From Actinidia chinensis (Eukaryota > Streptophyta > Magnoliopsida > Ericales > Actinidiaceae), in NCBI GenBank assembly GCA_009663005.1, contig CM018903.1, positions 15,691,457 to 15,703,956 on the forward strand: a stretch of DNA of 12,500 bases. Direction: 5' to 3'. Position numbers and translations under genes: made by a program. The notes beneath the pieces were generated by a model. That model was given only the letters and a program-made list of their open reading frames with translations, ran no database searches and had not been told where the DNA came from. This document shows positions 1 to 8,939 of the stretch, piece by piece (the stretch's first letter is position 1; each line of letters begins with the position of its first letter).

Positions 1-393
1 CAATTTAATTTCACTGCTTTTCACTTATTAATTTGTGACAGTGGTGGTTAGTTGTCACCATTATAGAAAATAAATAGAATTTGGTAGGTCAATAAATTAG
101 GGTCTCTTGAAAAGGCTTATGTCCATTTGAGTTTTGGTTTATGACTAAACTAGTCCAGTTTTTGGACTGTTTGAGCTGATCAATTATTAACCCTTTTAAT
201 TTTCTATAACCGTTTTTTGTGGCCTCTTTGACGTAATTTTTTTTGTAAAGTGGTATTGCAATAAACAAAAAATCACGTTAAACCAAAAATAAAGAAATTA
301 TTGACAAAAAAAGCTATAAGATTTTTTAGCTACCCAAAACAGGAAAACTAGTTTTTTTCTCACTTAACCGATTTAATCCAAAAATGAAAATAT
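1..393. other. Unassigned AT-rich flank left of the copia-type element
   Basis: I see no reading frame, terminal repeat or RNA gene in this stretch. It is AT-rich with several T runs (around 238-244 and 352-358) and A runs. It ends at the left LTR of the next element, so it is the older host or repeat DNA into which that element inserted. Confidence 0.6.
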
Positions 394-1224
394 TGGGACT
401 AGAATTTCTCGTAGGGTTTGTCAATGCGTGAGGTAAAATATTTTAATTTTTCCTCCAAGTGTTATTTTGAGTGGTAGTTTGTGAATGTAGCACCCATGAT
501 TGTTATTTGAAGAAGCTTTGAAGTTCAATCTGCAGTAACTAATAATTATGAAAATATTTAAAACTACATGGACAAAAAGTGTATTTTTAAGATAAAGCTC
601 GCCCGCCCGTCCCTCAACTGAAACGTGAGCGCCTGCTGTTAATCGATTTTCTTTTGCCTTCCCCACAATCAAATTGTCAAGCCACTTGAAGTCGATTTAT
701 GCATTTCAGTATATAGTTATAAAAGGAAAGACGTTTTAAGCTAGAAGTGCGTTTCTGAAGAACTATAAACCAAGGTTTTTGTACTCAAGAGCATATTATA
801 TGATTTATTGATCCGGTGGTATTTATGAACTCTTGAGAGTGTGCAAATCAATTCAAACTTGAAAAATAAAGTCTTTTGAAGGTGTTTGAAGGCGCGGTTG
901 AAGTATCAGTGGATTCCAAGTTGGTTGAAGAAGTCGAGGCGCGAGAAGAGTTGAACGGAAGTGGTTCATGAGGATTTGGCAACGAGTTCGACATCCTAGT
1001 GTATAGATTCACGATAGGATTGTGAGAAACTCTTATATCTGCTACTTTTATTAGTAGTGCATTTTTTCCTTAATCCCGTAATTTCTTCTCTACTTTGGGT
1101 TTTCATGTGTATCTAGTGTTGATTATTTATTGGTTTTATTTAATATGTTTATTATGACAAAATTAGTAGATTCATTAGATATATATTGATTAATTAACAA
1201 ATCTACAACTAGGGTTATTTTTTA
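394..1224 (+). repeat. 5' LTR of the copia-type element
   Basis: The LTR starts TGGGACTAGAATTTCTC and aligns over its full length with 4608-5363. Its right end is set by the shared ACTAGGGTTATTTTT. The expected terminal CA reads TA here (C to T at 1223) but is CA in the other LTR. A TATAAAAG box at 718-725 is shared by both LTRs and is the probable U3 promoter. This copy has roughly 45 extra bases near 840-890 that the right LTR lacks. Confidence 0.88.
718..725 (+). promoter_or_regulatory. Probable TATA box of the 5' LTR
   Basis: TATAAAAG lies inside the left LTR, and the identical octamer sits at 4934-4941 in the right LTR. Conservation in otherwise diverged LTRs supports a promoter role for the element's RNA. 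Present activity is unknown. Confidence 0.55.
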
Positions 1225-1227
1225 AAT

Positions 1228-1242
1228 TGATATCAGAGTAGG
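1228..1242 (+). other. Primer-binding site (initiator Met tRNA type)
   Basis: TGATATCAGAGTAGG begins three bases after the LTR end. It matches the usual plant TGGTATCAGAGC(A)GG site, complementary to the 3' end of initiator Met tRNA, with two G/C-to-A/T changes. It primes minus-strand DNA synthesis in intact elements and fixes the plus orientation of this one. Confidence 0.85.
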
Positions 1243-1271
1243 TTGCTCGAATATTTTTTATTTTAAAATCA

Positions 1272-3097
1272 ATGAGTCAATTCGTAGTTATGGATTTACT
1301 CATAGAGGGTTCTTCGACTGCTCGTCCCCCATGCTTCAGGCTAATAATTTTCAGTACTAGAAAGTATGCATGAGATTTTTTTTGAAATCTATTGATGAGT
1401 GTGTTTGGTTGACTTTTTGGATGGTTACACTATTCCGGTCACAGAGGCGTTTTCACACCCAAGCTGGAACCGAGTTGGACTTAATCTGAACTTGATAAAG
1501 CCGGGTGGAACAATAAAGCCCTAAACCCATTCTATAACGGTGTCCCACCAAAAGAATTTATAGGATCTGTACATGTGATACCGCTAAAGAGTCATGGGAC
1601 TCTGTGTTACTCGAGGGTACCGAAAATGTTAAAATGTCAAAACTCCAAAGACCCATGACTGATTTTGAGTTAATTGTCATGCAAGAGAATGAGTCATTTG
1701 ATGAATTTTACACCAAATTGAGTAACATATTGACTGCTTGTCATAATTTAGGCAAAGTTATTCTCCAATATAAAGTAGTTAAGAAAATTTTGAGATCACT
1801 GACCAAAAATTTCTCTTCTAAGGTCACAATTATTGAGGATCATGAGAACCTCAATACTTTAAAATTCCAGAGTTGGTCAGTAATCTCCAAACCTTCGAAT
1901 CTGGACTTCATCAATCAAAATTTCATTCAAAACCTCAAAAAGGTAAAGGTGTAGCCTTGTTTATCATCAACACAGACAAACCAGATTCGGATGATGATGA
2001 TGATGATTTTGATTTAGAACAGATGGCTTTGGTTGTAAAGAAATATCAAATATTTTGAAAAAATCATGTCCAGGGAGTTCAATGCTACAAATGCGAAGGA
2101 TATGGGCACATTGCTCAAGAATGTCCTCACAAAAATAATAATAAGAAGAAGGTCTTTCTTGTCACCACATTGGATGATGTGAGTCAGTCTCAAGACTCAC
2201 ATGCCGAGGAAGGTGAGAGTGATGGAGATAACGAAAATTTTATTTGTTTTGTTGCGACTATTCACTCTCATTGTAATATGTCGAAATATATAGTAAAAAT
2301 TATCAAAAGAGTTCAAGCTTTATGGACTCTGGCAGTGAGGACAGTGAAAGTGGTGATGAAGGTGCTAAGTATGGATCTCTGAAAGATGCATATGACAAGC
2401 TCTACGAAGAGAGCTTGAGATTGAATAAAGTGAATTGAAAGTTATCCGCTAAGTTTCAGAACAAGGAGAGTGATTGCACAAAAATAGTGCAAAAGCTTAC
2501 TGAAGCTCAAGCGAATTTGATTCAAATGAAATTTGAGAATGATACTTGTTCTGAACAACTTAAGTACTGTTGTCTTGTGGAAAAACAGAAAATTGCTTGT
2601 GAATTGAGTCACGCCAAAACAATTGTGCACTAGGCTTGAATTGAAATTTTGTGATAGTCATGAATCTAAATCTTGCTTGAATCTGAATTGGCCAAACTGA
2701 AATCTGAATTGGATAAGTTGAATGCTTCGTTCAAAAAGTCTTCCACAGGTTCTATATTGCTGGAGGATATTCTTAGTGGTTAGAGGACAGCAAGTGACCA
2801 AACAAGGCTTGGCTATCGTGAGAATGCATCTACATCTGGAAGTGGAAGTAAAACTATTTTTGTAAAACCTACAAATGGTAGAGGTATGCTTCCTAAACTC
2901 AAACTTTGAATGTTCCAAAAAATCCTCAAAAGTTTGCTAGTAAAAAGGTTAAAACAGTGAAAAAGGAAAAGTTTATTCCTACTTATTATTACTGTGGTGT
3001 GAAAGGTCACATCAGACCTTTGTGCTTTAGCTTCATGGTTATCCCTTGTTTTGTTATACAAATTTTCAAAACTAACAACGGACTAGGAAAGGATTAG
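1272..3097 (+). pseudogene. gag: Decayed copia-type gag (UBN2 domain, CCHC knuckle, coiled-coil-like tail)
   Basis: Gag is the structural protein that packages element RNA into particles. The frame opens at ATG 1272 (second in-frame ATG at 1290) with an EGSSTARPP motif typical of the copia gag N-terminus. A Trp-type codon has become TAG just after an NNFQY motif. LDGYTIP and KALN follow, then a frameshift near 1560. The segment from 1568 contains TAKESWD, FDEFY and KILRSL, all UBN2-like. A frameshift near 1870 leads to VSNLQTFE and an aspartate run, then TGA at 2056. A CCHC knuckle (CYKCEGYGHIAQEC, 2083-2124) has all four ligands intact. A further frame shift before 2322 leads to a Lys/Glu-rich, coiled-coil-like tail with stops at 2436 and 2631. 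A second knuckle near 2980-3025 has lost its first Cys to Tyr. At least three frameshifts and four stops make it nonfunctional. Confidence 0.9.
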
Positions 3098-3381
3098 TTA
3101 CACCATGGAATGATAAGTCATTCAAAAAGGAGAAAGTTTGTTCAAATAAGGGAACAATGAGTCTTAATGCCATATTCATACTCAACTTGCCCAAAACTGA
3201 TGAAAAACTCAATTTGCGAAAAATTTGGATAAGAAAGAGTGATTTGAGAGCCTATATGTCCCCACAAAAAATCAAAAAGCGAATTGTTTTACAAAATCTC
3301 TTTATCTCTCCCACTTTGATTACCTTTAAAATTCAGTTGGTGTGTGTGCCTTTACCTAGTTTTGTTTTAATATTTCTTTAA
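3098..3381 (+). pseudogene. Stub of the gag-pol junction; pol itself missing
   Basis: The frame from 3157 reads KIWIRKSDLR at about 3220-3249, resembling the 'W-V/I-R-K' linker that precedes the protease active-site region in related copia polyproteins. No DSG protease motif, integrase HHCC or DDE residues, or reverse-transcriptase YVDD motif follows in any frame that I can see. The frame instead runs into unrelated AT-rich sequence and stops at 3379-3381. The likely deletion junction is around 3250-3400. This could be a deletion or an inherited non-autonomous structure. Confidence 0.6.
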
Positions 3382-4377
3382 TACAAATAAAAAAAAAATG
3401 GATGGTATTCTTGGATGGTCACTTCAGAAGTTCATGTGATTGATTATGTGTTATGTATTCACTCATTCATGCATTACTTTGATCAGTTTAATGTGAACAC
3501 TTAGTGATTTCAATACTTTTCATACTTTGATTTCATAATTTGGGTGATCACTTTATTCTTCCAAAAACTTCATGCATTGAAGATAGATCAATGGTTATTG
3601 TCATATTCATGAATTGTCAAAATATATGTTACCATGTATTCTCTTGCTCTAATGTGCTGTAATATTGACAACTTGTTCTTGTTGCATTCTGTACTTTAAA
3701 TATGTTTTTTTTCCTCCCCCTCCATTGTGTGCGAAGGAAATAAATATAGCCGGAGGAAAGGACTACCTTTGGGCAATGAGTGAAAGCTATTGTGCCCGAA
3801 ATAAAAAGTTCTACCTTGAACAAAGGGAATTAGGGCATGGAGAAGGCTACCATGTTCAAATGTGTGAACGCCGCCTATGAAAACACAAAAGGAATTCAAT
3901 TCATGATATAAGATGTTTTTTTTAATTGACGGAGAGATTTTCTGAAATTACTTGGTTTGACTTCACATTTTGGGTGGATGTATTAGTAAAAGGGTGTGGT
4001 TCTTTTTCTCTACGATTCTTGCATACTCAGTGCTCTCTGTTCTGTCATACGCACAAACTGCTTAAAGGTCATTGTGATCATTGTTGATTTAGCAATTGAG
4101 AGTATTGTGATTGCTAAAAGTTTATTTTCGTCTGCTCAAATTGGTTTATTAACAATGTGAACATGTTTTTACAAGATTGGTTGTGTGAATTGTTAAAGTG
4201 CTATTTTTGATTCCTTTCACGTTATTGTTTAATTTTTCTTTAATTTTGTTATCTTTTGTTGTTTTTCTTTGTGCTTTAATTTTTTAGGTGTTAGCACACT
4301 TCCCGATGATTTTCGAGGTTAATCATAGTTTTTTTTGGAGAGTTAGTTGTTTGTTTAAAAAAAAGAAGATTTTTCCC
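3382..4377 (+). other. Non-coding 3' region of the copia-type element
   Basis: This stretch lies between the broken gag and the first polypurine tract. It is AT-rich with many T runs, as expected for a retroelement 3' untranslated region. A more balanced patch at about 3725-3890 stays open for some 50 residues in plus frame (from IAGGKDYLWAMSE to the stop at 3878-3880) and also in antisense. I do not recognise either product. Some elements of this group carry an extra 3' ORF, but no membrane or envelope-like features are visible here. Confidence 0.5.
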
Positions 4378-4405
4378 TTTGTCCATCTGTGACAAAAAGG
4401 GGGAG
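4378..4405 (+). other. Upstream hairpin plus polypurine tract copy
   Basis: TTTGTC (4378-4383) and GACAAA (4391-4396) can pair with a 7-nt loop and run directly into AAAAAGGGGGAG (4394-4405). The same arrangement recurs at 4575-4600 beside the right LTR. Polypurine tracts prime plus-strand DNA synthesis. A second internal copy is a known Sirevirus trait. Confidence 0.7.
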
Positions 4406-4574
4406 TAGGTTGTATTAGCTTTGCTTGTTTAGTTATTTGGTATTTCCATGTTATGCTTCACATGTTATATCTATTATATCGTATATTGCTTGCCTTTTAT
4501 GTTTCTCTATTGGAGGATTCACACTTGGAGCTTACACCAGGTTTTGTGGGGTAAGTCTTTTTCCAGTTAGATGT

Positions 4575-4600
4575 TTTGTCACATTTTTGACAAAAGGGGG
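4575..4600 (+). other. Polypurine tract at the 3' LTR, with hairpin
   Basis: TTTGTC (4575-4580) pairs with GACAAA (4589-4594) across an 8-nt loop, and AAAAGGGGG (4592-4600) follows. The right LTR starts 7 nt later at 4608. Position and composition fit the plus-strand priming site of the element. Confidence 0.78.
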
Positions 4601-4607
4601 TGATTAT

Positions 4608-5363
4608 TGAGACTAGAATTTCTCTCCTATGATTTTTTGTCAATATATGAGGCAAAATATTTTAATTTATTTTTATTTTAATTTCTCTCTCGAGTATTAT
4701 TTTGAGTGGTAGTTTATGAATTAAGCACCCATAGTTGTCATTTGAAAAAGCCTTGAGGCCAAATATACAGTAATTAAAGTTATTAAGATGTTTAAAACTA
4801 CAGGGATTGAAAGTATGATTTTGAGACAAAGCTCGACCGCCCGACCGCCCCTTGAGCAAACTGCAAGCACTGCCTACTGATCAAACTTTGCTTGCTCGTT
4901 CTGGAAGTCAATTTACACATTTCAATATTTAGTTATAAAAGAAAAAATGATGTTTTAACCCAGTAGTGCAGTGTCTAAAGAACTATAAGCTATGTTTACT
5001 GAAGAGCATATTGTTTATGAGATCTTAAGGGTGTGCGTAGGTATGGTTGAAGGTTCAGTGTACTCCGAGTTGGTTGAAGAGGTTGAGGCACAAGAAGAGT
5101 TGCACGTAAGTGGTTTACTAGGATTCGATAACGAGTTCGACATCTAAGTCTGTGGATTCACAATAGGATTGTGAGGAACTCTTGTATCCGCTACGTTTAT
5201 TGGTAGTGCATTTTTTTCTTGATCCCATGATTTTTTCTACTACTTTAGGATTTTTCACGTATATCTGATGTCAATTATTTACTGCTTTTATTATGATAAA
5301 ATTAATAGATTCATCAGATATATCTTAGTTAATTAACAAATATACAACTAGGGTTATTTTTCA
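4608..5363 (+). repeat. 3' LTR of the copia-type element
   Basis: The LTR starts TGAGACTAGAATTTCTC and ends TATTTTTCA, keeping the canonical TG...CA ends. It aligns throughout with 394-1224 but is about 75 bp shorter, mainly through a gap matching left-LTR bases near 840-890. TATAAAAG at 4934-4941 is conserved. The two LTRs show many substitutions and small indels. Confidence 0.88.
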
Positions 5364-5940
5364 AAAATACTTAAATTATTTAGCTAATTCAGATGAGGCC
5401 TTAACAGATGTGACATTTTTTTACTAGGTGTGATGTATGAATTGAAGGAAAAATAAGCCTTGCCAGTTCAGAATAATTTATTCTTTCTTTGTGTGATGTT
5501 TGTGATGAAGTGTATTGGATGGGTATATTGTGATATTCAATCCCATATGGATAAGAGACAAAAAGTAGTTACAAGAAATCACGCAAGCAGCTACTAGCAA
5601 ATTGAGTTTAAACATTTGGAATTTTCTTGTTAGAATTTTCATTACTTGGATTCTTACGTAAATACTAACCATGAATTCGTTTCTTATGACTTGTTAACCG
5701 TTCCATTAGATTAATTAATTTGGAGGTTAATCCCACCGTCTACAAGTGGAGGACTCAATTAAGTAAAGACGAGACAAAATTTCTGAACTAACCAACACAA
5801 AAAATGATAGTATACGGATGGGAGTGGAACTCTAAACAAAAAGCTTGATAAAACCTTTAATGGATAGGTCACTACCACTTGCACCAGCCCTCATGTTACA
5901 AAACAAATGGATTCATGGTCAGAGTATTTTCAAACTACAG
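5364..5940. other. Unassigned AT-rich spacer
   Basis: No coding frame, terminal repeat pair or RNA gene is recognisable. Short open frames on both strands have no domain-like content. The segment lies between the right LTR of the copia-type element and a foldback element. Confidence 0.55.
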
Positions 5941-6086
5941 GCTGTGTTTGGATCTTTTGTGTGTGAAAAAGAAAAGGAAGGAAAAATATTGAGAAAAATG
6001 TTTATATGTCCAAAATCAAATATTTTTCTCATACCTATATTTTTCCCTCTATAGAGCCTTTAATAAATCTGAAATCCAAATGCAGC
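5941..6086. mobile_element. Foldback MITE-like element
   Basis: The left end GCTGTGTTTGGATCTT and the reverse complement of the right end (6071-6086, GCTGCATTTGGATTTC) match at 13 of 16 positions. Inside, 5980-6003 (GGAAAAATATTGAGAAAAATG) pairs with about 6018-6047 when allowance is made for a small bulge, so most of the 146 bp can fold back. GGCTGTGTTTGG-like ends are common in plant MITEs. I could not see a target-site duplication, so superfamily and exact ends are uncertain. Confidence 0.6.
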
Positions 6087-6316
6087 TTCCATTAGTTTGC
6101 CCAATTTTATTTTTCAAAAAATGAAAACCAAAAGTAGAAGGCTCAATTAGAAGGGGGGTAGAGATAGCTATTTACAAAAAAAAAGAAAAAAGAATGAAGG
6201 TTTCTAAAGCTCGGAAGAAGTGGTTGAGTCCCTCTTAATTACCCACTGTTAATAATTGTGATACCACTGGAATTCAAAATTTCAGAACCCCCTAATGCCT
6301 TTTCTTTATTTTTTTT

Positions 6317-6887
6317 GCAGATTTCACTTTGCCTAGTGGTATGGGCCATGTGTGGCTTATCCCCTCTCGTTTATTTATTGTCATATACCCCCTTGTCATT
6401 TTTGGACTAATATGCACTTTAACATTTGTCAATGAAAGTTGCAAATTGATCTTAATACCATCATATTTTCTCCCTAATGAACTAAGCCCTCATACCTATA
6501 CATACATATATGTATAAATCCAAATACTACCTCTCTCTCTCTTTCTGACTCTCGTGGTAGGAGAGGAGTGAGAGGGAAAGGGGAAAGGGGAAGAAAGGAG
6601 GGTAGAGTTGGAGGGCTAAGAGAAAGAAATAGTAGAAAGTTTGAATATTTTTTTGAAAGTGGCATATGTTTGAAAATTTAAATTATAGGAGTATTTTCGT
6701 CATAAAAATATGGCTCACTCTTCATTTGTGTGAGTGATATACACTTGCCGCAAGTTTGGACAACAAATAAGCATATGCATTTTACTCCATAGATCACATG
6801 GGGTTATTATATGGTTATAAATAAATGTGAGGGCCGGGGTAATCTTGACATAACATATACTACAGGGGCAAAGTGAAATTTGCCCCC
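6317..6887. mobile_element. Non-autonomous element with inverted ends (GGCAAATTTCACTTTGCC type)
   Basis: ATTTCACTTTGCC at 6321-6333 is the exact reverse complement of GGCAAAGTGAAAT at 6867-6879. The similarity continues outward (GCAG versus GCAA) and weakly inward. The right end extends as TTTGCCCCC to 6887. The roughly 570-bp interior has no coding potential but holds pyrimidine-rich phrases such as CCCCCTTGTCATTTTTGG that fit non-autonomous plant DNA elements with these ends. The flanks are T-rich low-complexity sequence, so a target duplication cannot be judged. Confidence 0.62.
6530..6632. repeat. CT microsatellite followed by a purine-rich tract
   Basis: A (CT)n run covers about 6530-6542. 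After a short spacer, a G/A-rich tract runs from about 6559 to 6632, including two GGGGAAA-type units. The pyrimidine and purine blocks are partly complementary and could form a hairpin. It sits inside the 6317-6887 element and has no coding content. Confidence 0.7.
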
Positions 6888-7185
6888 TTTTTATTTAAAA
6901 AAAACACTGAGAGCTCGGAGAGATGGGCAAGCAAGTTTATTGTGGACACAGCCTCACAGGCTGAGGCATTTATTGGAGTTAAATTGAATGTGTAGAGATT
7001 GGTAGTGATGATTGTTGAGGGCCTAAACATTTAATGGCTGATGTTAATTTTGTCACAAGAACAGTTGCGAGGCTGTTGTCTGGTTTATTTATGTGAACTA
7101 ACACCACCTCATAGAAATTGTGAATTGTCCCACACACATTACCATTTAGCACTGGATTGTTGGAACTTGAAATGCCGCTTGGAGC

Positions 7186-7703
7186 TAAATGTGGACATTC
7201 ATCGGGGTGAGTTCGGTTCGGACGGGGCTTATACTACATATTAAGAGTATTTATGTTTTTTAGTTCAACTCAACTCGGGCCAATGTTGAATTTTAAAATC
7301 CACTATTAAACCTTGTAAGTTCTCAAGTCAGCCTATTAAACCTATTTGTTTGGACTCTTAAACATTATTTACATTTTAATTATTCTAATTTCTTAAATTG
7401 AATATATTATTGGTATTCTATAGTACCTAAGAAAAATATTTTCAATTCATCAAATAGTCCAAACATATTCCATTAGCATTCTATATTACCACTTTTCTTT
7501 TTTCTTTCCTATCTTTTTTTAGGTTTTTAAATAATACTGTAAAATAACTAATATATTAGCTATTCCGCTCATTTCAATATATAAACGGAATTGAAACGGG
7601 AACTCGACCCATCCCTACCAGCCTAAATAGGAATCGAGATCCTTAAAAACTGAGCTGAATTGGGTTGGCTGGACTGGCCGCCAAGCTGGTGCCCACCCCT
7701 AAA
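7186..7703. mobile_element. hAT-like non-autonomous element with probable target duplication
   Basis: The left end TAAATGTGGACA (7186-7197) matches the reverse complement of the right end (TAGGGGTGGGCA, 7690-7701) at 8 of 12 positions, with three of the four differences being transitions. TAGGGGTGGGCA ends are common in plant intergenic elements. The flanks carry CTTGGAGC (7178-7185) and TTTGGAGC (7704-7711), 7 of 8 identical, which fits the 8-bp duplication made by hAT transposases; two extra A bases lie between the right end and its copy. The left end continues with GTTCGGTTCGG. No transposase is visible. Confidence 0.55.
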
Positions 7704-7769
7704 TTTGGAGCCCATCCCCTTTGGACCCTCCTCTAATTGTTACACAGCACTTGACATGTTGGTCCACAG

Positions 7770-7890
7770 TAGGTGCACATCCATCGGGTTGGTTTGGTTT
7801 AGTGCTGAAATAGAATCTAATCGTCCTAAATTGGTTTCAAGTTTTTGAAATCAAACCATTCATTTTGTAGAATTGAACTGAACAAAGAGC
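7770..7890. repeat. Fragment resembling the left end of the 7186 element
   Basis: TAGGTGCACATCCATCGGG followed by TTGGTTTGG resembles the left end at 7186 (TAAATGTGGACATTCATCGG, then GGTGAGTTCGG). Further in, GAATTGAACTGAAC resembles the inverted GGTTCGGTT phrases of such elements. I found no matching right end, so this is a truncated or decayed relative. Confidence 0.38.
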
Positions 7891-8488
7891 GAAAAAATAG
7901 TGGATGAAAAACATATGAAGCCCTAAATTTCTCAATTGTACGAAATGATTAGAAGTAGCAATGTCTATCCGCCATTAGGGTTTTGTTACCACAAATCATA
8001 TGAAGACATATATAAAGTTTTGTGCAAGATATATAGATATCTGGGCTCCACTATAGGTAGGGTTATTAAATGAACCAAGCTCCGCTTATGTTTAGCTCAT
8101 TAAGAAACTTATTTGAGATCGGTTCATTACTTAGACAAACTAAACCTGACAAAATGAAGTTTGCAAAATTTGTAATTCAAATTTGATTAAGCCACTATTT
8201 GGTTAGATAAGTTTATACTATATTTAAAAAATTAAGTTATCCGAGCTCGACTCATAATCGACTTGATAAGAGTTCATTTATGATCTACTTAACTACTTAA
8301 GAATTTTTTGCTTCAAATTGTGATTTTCGGGCCTTTCTTGTTTTTGTTAATGCCAACGCATTCCAATAGGGCCTGTCTCAGCCAGGTATCTCAAAAATCC
8401 CAATGAAATCTTCATGGTTCAAAGCTTGAGACCAGCCCATTTTAAGATCACTTGACACTACTCTAAATCTGTGATCAACCCATTAAAA
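7891..8488. other. Unassigned spacer with decayed repeat-like sequence
   Basis: There is no coding frame. The part at about 8060-8290 has short phrases (GAGCTCGACTC, AGCTCATTAAG, CGACTTGATAAGAG) that resemble a common plant intergenic repeat rich in GAGCTCGAGC and AAACGAG, but it is too decayed to bound. The 8330-8460 part is unassigned. Confidence 0.4.
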
Positions 8489-8742
8489 CCTAGTTTAGTT
8501 TTCAGAATCAGAATAGTTTTCAGAAAATTAATTTAATTAATAGTTTTCAAAACTTATTTTTTTGAAATTTTTAAAATAAGATTTTTTTTGAAAAAAATAA
8601 AAAAATGTGTCTTTAAATTCTCAAAATCCTTTTTGGTAAAAGATGAATAATATATATCAAAGGAAAATATTTTTTTATTCTAAAAACAATTTCTGAAAAT
8701 GTATTCTCCAAAATTAATTAAAAAATTGAACCAAACATAGCC
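8489..8742. mobile_element. Possible foldback MITE-like element
   Basis: The right end (CCAAACATAGCC, 8731-8742) reverse-complements to GGCTATGTTTGG, a frequent MITE-type terminus. The left end at 8489 (CCTAGTTTAGTTTTC) matches it only loosely. Self-complementary AAATTAATTTAATTAA-type blocks occur near both ends (about 8527-8543 and 8710-8726). The interior is very AT-rich with long A and T runs, so some pairing is expected by chance. Confidence 0.35.
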
Positions 8743-8939
8743 TAAAGTGTTTCTATAGGTCCATGTGCATTTATCTCTATTTTTTTGAATATATATTTTG
8801 AGAAAATAAATATTGCTCTCTTTGTATGGGCCAATTCTGTGAATTTGCACCACATTTTATTTTCAACAAATTTTACTTGGCTTTTTTAGTAGGTTGAATT
8901 CCTATAATTTTAGCCAGAAAATACTATCACTCTCTCAAT

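Larger units (their letters stand above)
394..5363 (+). mobile_element. Degenerate Ty1/copia-type (Sirevirus-like) LTR retrotransposon lacking pol
   Basis: Two diverged direct repeats (394-1224 and 4608-5363) bound a tRNA-iMet-type primer site, a gag pseudogene in plus orientation and a polypurine tract just before the right repeat. The whole unit is about 4.97 kb, short for this group, because protease, integrase, reverse transcriptase and RNase H are missing. The Sirevirus-like call rests on three points: a long UBN2-type gag with a CCHC knuckle and coiled-coil-like tail, a second knuckle downstream, and a repeated AAAAGGGGG-type polypurine tract. Sireviruses are known for multiplied polypurine tracts. 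A gap-free comparison of 973-1077 with 5122-5226 gives about 16 mismatches in 105 bases, so the insertion is old. Candidate target duplications (AATAT at 389-393, AAAAT at 5364-5368) match only imperfectly. Confidence 0.88.

Noticed and set aside
387..393. Perfect AAAAT target duplication for the copia-type element
   Set aside because: AAAAT (387-391) matches 5364-5368 exactly, but it lies two bases away from the LTR start; the directly adjacent pentamers are only 4/5 identical and the context is A-rich.
2442..3061. Three minus-strand open frames across the gag tail
   Set aside because: They are antisense shadows of the plus-strand gag coiled-coil and second knuckle.
6309..6320. Polypyrimidine tract plus TTGCAG resembling a 3' splice site
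   Set aside because: It coincides with the left end of the 6317-6887 element and no coding exon follows.
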